Source: Rhizobiaceae bacterium (lineage in GTDB: Bacteria > Pseudomonadota > Alphaproteobacteria > Rhizobiales > Rhizobiaceae). From it: a stretch of 5,458 bases of DNA. Within the stretch, counting starts at the first letter, position 1; every line of letters starts with the position of its first letter. The position numbers and the translations under genes were made by a program. A model generated the notes under the pieces. It was not told where the DNA came from, did not search any database, and saw nothing but the letters and a program-made list of their open reading frames with translations. The stretch lies in the NCBI GenBank assembly GCA_913776675.1, contig CAJYRE010000359.1, forward strand, positions 1-5,458. The letters are read 5' to 3'. This document shows positions 1-4,560 of the stretch, piece by piece.

Positions 1-1
1 C

Positions 2-199
2 ACCGGAGCCGACCTTGCCGCGGCGAATGCAGCCTTTGTTTTCTGCTATGCCGTGGGCACGGTTGCTGGTCCACAGGTTGTGGGTGCAGCCATTGATATG
101 GGCGGCACATCGGGGTTTGCGTGGTCAATTGCAGGATTCTTTGCACTTTATGTGCTTCTTTCTGCCGGTCGGCTGTTTTTCAAGTCCTTGCGGGGTTGA
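2..199 (+). CDS. MFS transporter, C-terminal fragment
   Basis: This is the 3' end of a membrane transporter; its start lies left of the window. The 65 visible residues begin TGADLAAANAAFVFCYAVGT and end in KSLRG before TGA. They hold two hydrophobic stretches, at about residues 9-30 and 38-58, separated by a short polar turn (IDMGGTSG). The Gly/Ala-rich first helix with a GTVAGP motif, and the basic cytoplasmic tail after the last helix, fit TM11 and TM12 of a major facilitator superfamily transporter. Substrate and direction of transport cannot be told from this piece. The gene reads toward rpmG with a 93-bp gap, so the two may or may not be cotranscribed. That it is an MFS C-terminus is likely; a YcaD-like subfamily is only a guess. 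Confidence 0.75.
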   Translation, partial: TGADLAAANAAFVFCYAVGTVAGPQVVGAAIDMGGTSGFAWSIAGFFALYVLLSAGRLFFKSLRG

Positions 200-223
200 C
201 TTTTCGGCGGCAATTTGTAGTTT
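196..223 (+). promoter_or_regulatory. Possible rpmG promoter
   Basis: TTGACT (196-201) matches the sigma-70 -35 hexamer at 5 of 6 bases. It is followed after 16 bp by TAGTTT (218-223), a poor -10. The -35 overlaps the stop codon of the transporter gene. It would give rpmG its own start about 60 bases ahead of the coding region. The weak -10 keeps confidence low. Confidence 0.3.
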
Positions 224-236
224 CCGCCCACATTTG

Positions 237-269
237 CCGTGGCCCCATCTGGTCCTCCACGGCTCGTTT
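237..269 (+). terminator. Weak hairpin with T-tract between transporter and rpmG
   Basis: A 6-bp perfect stem CCGTGG (237-242) / CCACGG (257-262) has a 14-base loop and is followed by CTCGTTTT. It could be the rho-independent terminator of the transporter gene. The loop is large and the T-tract short and offset, so it may instead be a leader hairpin of the rpmG transcript. Only the inverted repeat is certain. Confidence 0.35.
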
Positions 270-292
270 TATTCAGGTAAGGCAGGACGACC

Positions 293-460
293 ATGGCTAA
301 GGCTACAACAATCAAGATCAAGCTGCTGTCGACAGCCGATACGGGTTTCTTCTACGTCACGACAAAGAACAGCCGTACGATGACGGACAAGATGACGAAG
401 ACCAAATACGACCCGATCGCGCGCAAGCACGTTGAATTCAAGGAAACCAAGATCAAGTAA
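293..460 (+). CDS. rpmG: 50S ribosomal protein L33
   Basis: This is ribosomal protein L33, a small component of the large ribosomal subunit near the E site. The 55-residue protein begins [20 protein letters not shown] and carries the family hallmarks: a basic N-terminus, the G-F-F/Y-Y-V-T-T-K-N core (residues 18-26), and the T-K-Y-D-P-x-x-R-K-H-V-x-F-K-E-x-K-I-K tail. Length and tail match bacterial L33 exactly. It has no cysteine, so it is the zinc-independent (C-minus) form. The ATG is preceded by an AGGA-type ribosome binding site (GGCAGGACGACC). The gene is monocistronic at its 3' end, with a strong terminator 22 bp after the stop. Confidence 0.97.
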   Translation: MAKATTIKIKLLSTADTGFFYVTTKNSRTMTDKMTKTKYDPIARKHVEFKETKIK

Positions 461-482
461 TTTTGGTCATTCTTTAGATTTT

Positions 483-514
483 AAAAAGCGCGTTGTCTGA
501 CAACGCGCTTTTTT
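483..514 (+). terminator. Rho-independent terminator of rpmG (probably bidirectional)
   Basis: A perfect 14-bp stem, positions 483-496 pairing with 500-513, closes on a 3-base loop (CTG). The stem core is GCGCGTTGT/ACAACGCGC, flanked by A-run and T-run and ending in TTTTTT. It begins 22 bp after the rpmG stop. The A-run on the left also gives a T-run on the minus strand, so it can stop transcription from both sides. Confidence 0.92.
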
Positions 515-590
515 CATTTAAGCATTGGTTCTGCTCTCTTGCCTGACAGCCGTTCTGGCATTGATGAATGCAATCAGCCACGTGTCCGAT

Positions 591-685
591 GCCGCAATAC
601 GGCGCTGTAACACTTTTAATCCGCTGCATAATTTTCACCTTAAATCGATTCTGATTTAAGGCATTATGCAGTAGCGCGTTGGATT
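591..685. repeat. Nested palindromic intergenic repeat (RIME-like)
   Basis: Several inverted repeats are nested here. CTGCATAAT (624-632) pairs with ATTATGCAG (663-671). Inside it, CCTTAAATC (638-646) pairs with GATTTAAGG (653-661), leaving a 6-base loop. This gives 18 perfect base pairs broken by an uneven internal loop (5 bases left, 1 right). AATCC (618-622) and GGATT (681-685) extend it outward, and GCCG/CGGC (591-594/600-603) forms a small hairpin on the left. The TTAAATC..GATTTAA core next to CTGCATAAT/ATTATGCAG resembles, from memory, a palindromic sequence frequent between rhizobial genes, and two-palindrome architecture is described for RIME elements. The palindromes are seen directly; family membership is inference. 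True edges are unknown. Confidence 0.55.
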
Positions 686-694
686 TGATCTTCC

Positions 695-727
695 GCGAAA
701 GCCTGTCCAAGCTTTCGCTCTTATTTT
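695..727 (+). terminator. Small hairpin followed by a T-rich stretch
   Basis: GCGAAAGC (695-702) is a perfect inverted repeat of GCTTTCGC (711-718), with an 8-base loop, followed by TCTTATTTT. It has the shape of a weak plus-strand terminator. No gene lies between it and the rpmG terminator, so it may instead be part of the neighbouring palindromic repeat cluster. Confidence 0.3.
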
Positions 728-743
728 GGCACATGTCCCTTCT

Positions 744-766
744 CGTTTTATTGGCGCAATAAAACG
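744..766. repeat. Perfect 10-bp inverted repeat, 3-base spacer
   Basis: CGTTTTATTG (744-753) is followed by GCG and then its exact reverse complement CAATAAAACG (757-766). The symmetry and short centre could suit a dimeric DNA-binding protein, or a short cruciform or RNA hairpin. There is no T-tract, so it is not a standard terminator, and no adjacent start codon makes it an obvious operator. Its role is unknown. Confidence 0.5.
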
Positions 767-821
767 CGACATCCCCCTCGTCGACACCAGCCGAGTCCTT
801 TCCGGCATTCAGAGAGCAGAC

Positions 822-857
822 AATAAAAAACGCCACTCCTTGCGGAAGTGGCGTTTT
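822..857 (-). terminator. Orphan rho-independent terminator, minus strand
   Basis: AAAACGCCACT (827-837) pairs perfectly with AGTGGCGTTTT (847-857) over 11 bp, with a 9-base centre that can add two more G-C pairs. Read on the minus strand the hairpin ends in TTTTTTATTG; read on the plus strand it ends in TTTTAATT. The minus-strand version is therefore the stronger terminator. No recognised minus-strand gene lies just in front of it, since pleD ends about 750 bp away. It implies an unannotated short transcript, read-through from pleD, or a relic. Confidence 0.65.
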
Positions 858-862
858 AATTG

Positions 863-930
863 GGGGTCGGCGGGCACATAATAACGGCACGAGGAACCGC
901 TGATCAATCATATACCTGCCGACCGACCCC
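863..930. repeat. Long-range inverted repeat with two alternative pairings
   Basis: Two G/C-rich arms, 863-876 and 917-930, can pair as GGGGTCGG/CCGACCCC plus GGCA/TGCC around a 2x2 internal loop. The right arm contains a GACC duplication, so a second register also works: GGTCGGCGGG (865-874) with CCTGCCGACC (915-924), nine Watson-Crick pairs and one G-U. The central 40 bases are unpaired in both. On the minus strand the hairpin ends only a few bases before the orphan terminator, which suggests the two belong to one RNA. Pairing is seen; function is inferred. Confidence 0.45.
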
Positions 931-960
931 ACGACCCAGGAGATGCGGCGGACCTGAGCA

Positions 961-1602
961 TCATGGGGTATTCGACAAACTTTCAGTTAAAAATTTTAAC
1001 GTGATCCAATCTTGCGCACATCTTTAAAAAAAATCAACATTTTCTTAACTGTGACTTTTTCTCAATCTTATTATGGTTAACAATGCTTCCAATTACATTA
1101 TCAAGTTAGAAAAGTTTATCATCCGCACATTCTAAAACAAATCGCAAACTTGGCTGCATTCGCTGATAATATCAGCCTTGCCTCATTCTTGATCAACTGC
1201 CACAATTTCTTGCTTATTTTCTGATGTGGAACAATATCAACATATTACAGATCGTAAACCCTTTGAAATTGAGGGTATTTACACTTTTTATTTGAAATCG
1301 ACAGTTATTTTATCGGTTTTCAGGAGAAATCAAGGATCACTCAGAATAACGAAATCACTCAAATATACGAAAATTTTACCATAGTTGAAGGCTTCCTGGC
1401 TTCTGATGCAAACTGCTCTCCCCGTAAAAGGTGGAAAAAGACAAGTGCAAATCAAGAAAACAATGCCATTCAGCAATAACAGGATCTCGTGCCGCCAAGT
1501 CTATACCTGCCTTCAAGTTCAGCAAGCAAGAATCAGATATTTTGACACTATAACCGCGCAACGCACGGATGGCTGCAGGGCAGATTTCATAAAAAGGATC
1601 GA
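961..1602. other. AT-rich non-coding stretch downstream of pleD
   Basis: No gene is supportable here. Positions 1021-1140 contain 31 G/C in 120 bases, far below the flanking coding DNA, while about 1400-1602 returns toward normal composition. Two perfect 15-base palindromes stand out: GTTAAAA-A-TTTTAAC (986-1000) and GCTGATA-A-TATCAGC (1162-1176). I found no DnaA-box cluster, no tRNA and no CRISPR repeats. No clear pleD terminator is visible; a T5 run follows the pleD stop on the minus strand but lacks a good stem. The region may be degenerate DNA or an inserted remnant. Confidence 0.55.
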
Positions 1603-2973
1603 TCAAGCGGCGGCAGCAACCACTCGGTTGCGGCCCTCATGCTTGGCTTGGTAGAGTGCCTGATCGGCCCTGCGCATCAATTGCTCTTGGCTGAGATAGT
1701 CCTTCGAGATTGCCGCCAAACCGATTGAGGCCGTCACGCTGATTTCTGCACCGGAGCGCAAACGAAACGGTGTTTTTTCGATCATTTCCCGCAAGCGTTC
1801 CGCAACCTTGGAGGCGACTTCAAGAGGCGTATTGGGCATGACCACAATAAATTCCTCGCCACCATAGCGGCAAGCCAGATCTGCGCCACGCACCATAGAC
1901 CGAATGCGCGTGGAGAACTCACGCAACACATCGTCTCCCGCCTCATGTCCGTAGCGATCATTCACATCCTTGAAGTGATCAATATCCACAAGACAAATGG
2001 ACAAAGGGATTTTACGAAGAGCGGCACGATCAAACAGCATCTTCAGGTGGGTATCGAGGTAGCGACGATTGCTGAGGCCTGTCAACGGGTCCGTCACAGC
2101 CAGTTCCATGCTGAGTTGAAGGCTCTCCCGCAAACGATCATTATAACGCTTACGGCGAATTTGCGTCAGCACACGCGCTGTGAGTTCGTTCGGATCAACA
2201 GGGCGGATCACGTAATCATTCACCCCCAGATCCAACGCCCGCGCAATCATGCTTTCCTGTCCATGATCGGCAATAAACAGCATGGGAATGAACCGTGTGC
2301 GCTCCAGCGAGCGCAATTGTGAGCAAAGACGTAACGGATCGTAATCCTCCAGAGAACCGTTGACGATCACCATGTCAAAGTTATTTTCATTGACTTCAAA
2401 GAGGGCCGCTTGCGCATCTGAAATCGCCAGTAAATCGGCGACCGGCTTCAGAATCTTGATAATCCGCTCCTGTGAGCTGCCTCGGCTATCGACCAGCAGA
2501 ACCTGCCCGGCGTCCTCCAGCCGACCGTCCATGACGGAAAACAGATCCTCAATGCCGATCTTTTGCGCAGCTTCCGCCCGAAAGCGCAATTCATCGCTCA
2601 ATGTCTTGAGACGAACAAGGCTTTTGACGCGCGAAACGAGCTGGAAATCATTAACCGGCTTGGTGAGAAAATCATCCGCGCCTGCTTTTAGCCCCCGTAC
2701 GCGATCAGAAGGCTGATCCAGCGCTGTGACCATCACCACCGGAATATGCGCCGTGCGTGGATTCGCCTTAAGGCGCTCACACACCTCGAAGCCATCCATT
2801 TCCGGCATCATGATATCGAGAAGCACAACGTCAACCTGGGTGCTTTCACACAATTCCAGCGCCTGCGTACCGGAATTGGCAGTCAGCACTTCAAGATATT
2901 CCGCCAACAAGCGCACTTCCAACAATTTGACATTGGCGGGTACGTCATCAACAATCAGGATCCTGGCAGTCAT
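1603..2973 (-). CDS. pleD: Response regulator diguanylate cyclase PleD
   Basis: PleD makes cyclic-di-GMP from two GTP when phosphorylated, and in Caulobacter drives the motile-to-sessile change at the cell pole. The 456-residue protein matches that family's length. Domain 1 (about 1-120) is a REC receiver with D9/D10, phosphoacceptor D53 (LLDIMMPEMDG), T83 and K105. Domain 2 (about 155-275) is a degenerate receiver: the acceptor position is N205 (VIVNG), so it is an adaptor for dimerisation. Domain 3 (about 290-456) is GGDEF: substrate-side D330 (LVDIDHFKDVND), active-site GGEEF at 371-375, and the inhibitory I-site RGAD at 362-365, correctly spaced for product feedback. It follows divK by 13 bp, with GGAG and AAGG in the gap as ribosome-binding sequence. 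Start and identity are secure; activation by a PleC/DivJ/PdhS-type kinase is inferred from the family. Confidence 0.97.
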   Translation of the reverse strand: MTARILIVDDVPANVKLLEVRLLAEYLEVLTANSGTQALELCESTQVDVVLLDIMMPEMDGFEVCERLKANPRTAHIPVVMVTALDQPSDRVRGLKAGADDFLTKPVNDFQLVSRVKSLVRLKTLSDELRFRAEAAQKIGIEDLFSVMDGRLEDAGQVLLVDSRGSSQERIIKILKPVADLLAISDAQAALFEVNENNFDMVIVNGSLEDYDPLRLCSQLRSLERTRFIPMLFIADHGQESMIARALDLGVNDYVIRPVDPNELTARVLTQIRRKRYNDRLRESLQLSMELAVTDPLTGLSNRRYLDTHLKMLFDRAALRKIPLSICLVDIDHFKDVNDRYGHEAGDDVLREFSTRIRSMVRGADLACRYGGEEFIVVMPNTPLEVASKVAERLREMIEKTPFRLRSGAEISVTASIGLAAISKDYLSQEQLMRRADQALYQAKHEGRNRVVAAAA

Positions 2974-2986
2974 TTACCTTGGCTCC

Positions 2987-3358
2987 TCAGGCATCGCCCA
3001 AATAGGTTTTGATCGTTTCCAGGAATTTCGGAACGGAAATGGGTTTGGAGACATAAGCCTCGCAACCACCTTGGCGAATGCGTTCCTCGTCTCCCTTCAT
3101 CGCAAATGCGGTGACGGCAATAACGGGAATGACATGCAACTCGCTATCCTGCTTCAACCACTTGGTCACTTCCAGCCCCGACACTTCGGGCAGTTGAATA
3201 TCCATCAGAATGAGATCAGGATGATGCTTGCGGGCCAGCTCCAAGGCTTCCATACCATTGCGGGTTTGAATGGTGGCATAGCCCGATGCCTCAATAAGAT
3301 CGCGAAAGAGCTTCATGTTCAGCTCGTTATCTTCAACTATCATGACCTTTTTAGGCAT
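2987..3358 (-). CDS. divK: Single-domain response regulator DivK
   Basis: DivK is a cytoplasmic receiver-only protein of the cell-cycle phosphorelay. Phosphorylated by DivJ/PdhS-type kinases and dephosphorylated by PleC, it steers the CckA-ChpT-CtrA pathway. The 123 residues begin [18 protein letters not shown]. Key residues are the acidic pair E9/D10, phosphoacceptor D53 ([13 protein letters not shown]), T83 in [14 protein letters not shown], and K105 in [10 protein letters not shown]. There is no output domain. The motif string is nearly that of Caulobacter and Brucella DivK as I recall them, so orthology is strong. A TTG two codons upstream is possible, but AAGGA sits 6 bases before this ATG and directly against the TTG, so ATG is preferred. 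It is the first gene of a divK-pleD operon, as in Caulobacter. Confidence 0.97.
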   Translation of the reverse strand: MPKKVMIVEDNELNMKLFRDLIEASGYATIQTRNGMEALELARKHHPDLILMDIQLPEVSGLEVTKWLKQDSELHVIPVIAVTAFAMKGDEERIRQGGCEAYVSKPISVPKFLETIKTYLGDA

Positions 3359-3480
3359 TTTCAATCCTTGCTTTCCCTGCTTTCCTGGTGAAAGAGAGGG
3401 GTAAACATTCTAAAAGATTCATTCTTTGAGTGGTGTGACTTTAACGCCATTTGGTTTCGAAAAAGGTAATTCGTGACACA
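3359..3480. promoter_or_regulatory. Divergent control region between divK and the DUF3572 gene
   Basis: These 122 bp must hold promoters for both directions. On the minus strand TAGAAT (complement of 3407-3412) is a good -10 for divK but lacks a matching -35, as is common for activator-dependent promoters. A TTAA half-site lies at 3441-3444, about 30 bp farther upstream of that -10. CtrA controls divK in relatives, but I do not find a full TTAA-N7-TTAA box. No convincing plus-strand promoter can be named. Confidence 0.35.
3365..3369 (-). promoter_or_regulatory. divK ribosome binding site (decides the start)
   Basis: On the minus strand AAGGA lies 6 bases upstream of the ATG at 3358. The alternative TTG at 3364 abuts the site with no spacer, which rules it out in practice. 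Confidence 0.8.
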
Positions 3481-3789
3481 ATGAGATACAAGTTATCAAG
3501 CAAAGCCATGTCCGCGGAACACGCCGAACAGATCGCCATTACAGTGCTGGGCTGGTTGGCGGGTGATGCGGACATGTTAGGCCGGTTTCTATCGCTGACG
3601 GGCGTTGAGCCCGGACAGATGCGACAAGCGGTCAATGATCCGGCATTTTTATCCGGAATGCTGGATTTTATTGTTCAGCATGAGCCAACACTGCTCGCAT
3701 TTTGCGCGGCGACAGATTCACAACCTGAAGAAGTGATGGCAGCTTGGCAACACTATGTCAAACCCTCTCTGGACTCAGGAGAATATTGA
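3481..3789 (+). CDS. DUF3572 family protein
   Basis: This is a small, probably soluble and mostly helical alphaproteobacterial protein of unknown function. From the ATG at 3481 it has 102 residues. Visible family features are an N-terminal helix running into VLGWLAGDADMLGRFLSLTG (22-41), then VEPGQMRQAVNDPAFLSG, then a C-terminal helix LDFIVQHEPTLLAFCAAT (61-78), which together match the DUF3572 pattern as I know it. It has no catalytic motif, signal peptide or membrane segment. The start is uncertain: AAAAAGG lies about 14 bases before 3481, which is long, and ATG 3508 (93 residues) and TTG 3451 are alternatives. Its stop overlaps the next start (TGATG), so the two genes are coupled. In rhizobia this family commonly sits between divK and dinB. 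Confidence 0.8.
   Translation: MRYKLSSKAMSAEHAEQIAITVLGWLAGDADMLGRFLSLTGVEPGQMRQAVNDPAFLSGMLDFIVQHEPTLLAFCAATDSQPEEVMAAWQHYVKPSLDSGEY
3777..3781 (+). promoter_or_regulatory. Ribosome binding site for the HAD-like gene
   Basis: AGGAG lies 7 bases before the ATG at 3789, inside the last codons of the DUF3572 gene. It decides the start of the downstream gene against an in-frame ATG at 3744, which has no such site and would overlap DUF3572 by 46 bases. Confidence 0.8.
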
Positions 3790-4439
3790 TGGGAGACATC
3801 GTGGATTTGCAGCATGTCCAGCTCTCGGATCGTCCCCTTCTGGTGTGTGATGTGGATGATGTGGTGCTGGAGTTTCTCTTTCCGTTCGAGGCTTATCTGA
3901 AAAGCCTTGGCCACCAGTTGCTGCCCCGCTCCTTTCACCTGACGGGCAATATTGTTTCACTGGAAAGCCAGACGGCCCTCGCCGATCATCATGTTCGGGA
4001 GATTTTACAAAATTTCTTTGAGCAACAGGAGCAGTGGCAAAAGCCCTTCGGCGATTCCGTCACCGTGCTGAAACAGCTTGGCACAATGGCTGATGTGGTG
4101 TTTCTCACCGCCATGCCCGCCCATTTTACGGCTCAGCGCCGCCGCCTGCTCAACAGGTTAGGGCTTGAATTCCCTCTTCTCGCCACCGAAAGCCCCAAAG
4201 GGCCGGTGGTCAAAACCTTGCACGACAACCGCAGCCTGCCCCTCGCCTTTATTGATGATATGGCACACAACCTGCACTCGGTGGGCGAGCATGTGCCAGA
4301 ATGTCTGCTGGTCCACATCGCACCGCAATCGGATATTCACCGTTTTGCACCGCAGACAGCTGCACATGTGCTTCGGGCTCAAGATTGGCAAGCCGCCAGC
4401 GACACCATTCTTGCCCATTTCAGCCAACAGGATCTGTGA
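3789..4439 (+). CDS. HAD-like phosphohydrolase of unknown substrate
   Basis: The 216-residue product, beginning MGDIVDLQHVQLSDRPLLVC, shows the four haloacid dehalogenase superfamily motifs in order. Motif I is LLVCDVDDVV with nucleophile D21 and acid/base D23. Motif II is VVFLTAMP with T107. Motif III is a lysine, K137 in ESPKGPVVKTL, or possibly K142. Motif IV is AFIDDMAHN with D156/D157 for magnesium. About 80 residues between motifs I and II, rich in Phe, Leu and Gln, would form a C1-type helical cap, which usually selects the substrate. There is no signal peptide, so it should be cytosolic. A phosphatase role is inferred from the motifs; substrate and pathway are unknown. It is coupled to the DUF3572 gene by TGATG and ends 121 bp before dinB. 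Confidence 0.82.
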   Translation: MGDIVDLQHVQLSDRPLLVCDVDDVVLEFLFPFEAYLKSLGHQLLPRSFHLTGNIVSLESQTALADHHVREILQNFFEQQEQWQKPFGDSVTVLKQLGTMADVVFLTAMPAHFTAQRRRLLNRLGLEFPLLATESPKGPVVKTLHDNRSLPLAFIDDMAHNLHSVGEHVPECLLVHIAPQSDIHRFAPQTAAHVLRAQDWQAASDTILAHFSQQDL

Positions 4440-4503
4440 TCAAGCCAATACAGCGAACCTGACCGTTTCCAGAACATGAGCATGGATGGAATGCGAAAAG
4501 CCT

Positions 4504-4532
4504 CTTGCCGAGCGCGAAAGCAGGCTCTAATG
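4504..4532 (+). promoter_or_regulatory. Probable dinB promoter
   Basis: CTTGCC (4504-4509, or TTGCCG one base later) resembles the alphaproteobacterial CTTGAC-type -35. TCTAAT (4526-4531) matches the -10 consensus at 5 of 6 bases. The spacing of 15-16 bp is slightly short. Transcription would start near 4538, right at the LexA box, which is the expected arrangement for an SOS-repressed promoter. Confidence 0.45.
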
Positions 4533-4539
4533 TGCTTTT

Positions 4540-4554
4540 GTTCAACTTATGTTC
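4540..4554 (+). promoter_or_regulatory. LexA (SOS) box of dinB
   Basis: GTTC-AACTTAT-GTTC is an exact match to the GTTC-N7-GTTC direct-repeat operator bound by alphaproteobacterial LexA. It lies just ahead of dinB, a classic SOS gene, and just after a plausible -10. It overlaps the upstream candidate start codon at 4549, which argues that translation starts at 4561. Confidence 0.85.
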
Positions 4555-4560
4555 CGCTCC

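Noticed and set aside
15..383. Open frame of 122 codons on the plus strand over the transporter end and rpmG
   Set aside because: It is out of frame with both recognised proteins and is Arg/Ser/Pro-rich nonsense.
474..932. Open frame of 152 codons on the minus strand
   Set aside because: It runs straight through two terminators and the nested palindromic repeat, has no recognisable domain, and its composition reflects translated hairpins. It is an open frame by chance or through the repeat.
863..960. tRNA or other classical RNA gene
   Set aside because: There is no T-loop GTTCGA-type motif or cloverleaf pairing on either strand, and no RNase P, tmRNA or SRP signature was recognised.
986..1000. 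CtrA binding site in GTTAAAAATTTTAAC
   Set aside because: The two TTAA halves are 5 bases apart, not the 7 required, and no gene start lies nearby.
1376..1606. Open frame of 76 codons on the minus strand just after pleD
   Set aside because: It begins with TTG at the pleD stop, has no convincing family or domain, and lies in degraded-looking intergenic DNA. A small coupled gene is not excluded, but nothing supports it.
3744..3788. Upstream ATG as the start of the HAD-like gene
   Set aside because: It would add 15 residues not needed by the fold and lacks a ribosome binding site, while AGGAG is ideally placed for ATG 3789.
4496..4539. Hairpin with a T-run (AGCCT/AGGCT or AAAAGC/GCTTTT) ahead of dinB as terminator of the HAD gene
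   Set aside because: The stems are only 5-6 bp, exclude one another and enclose long loops. The promoter elements overlap the same bases, so a terminator call is not supported.
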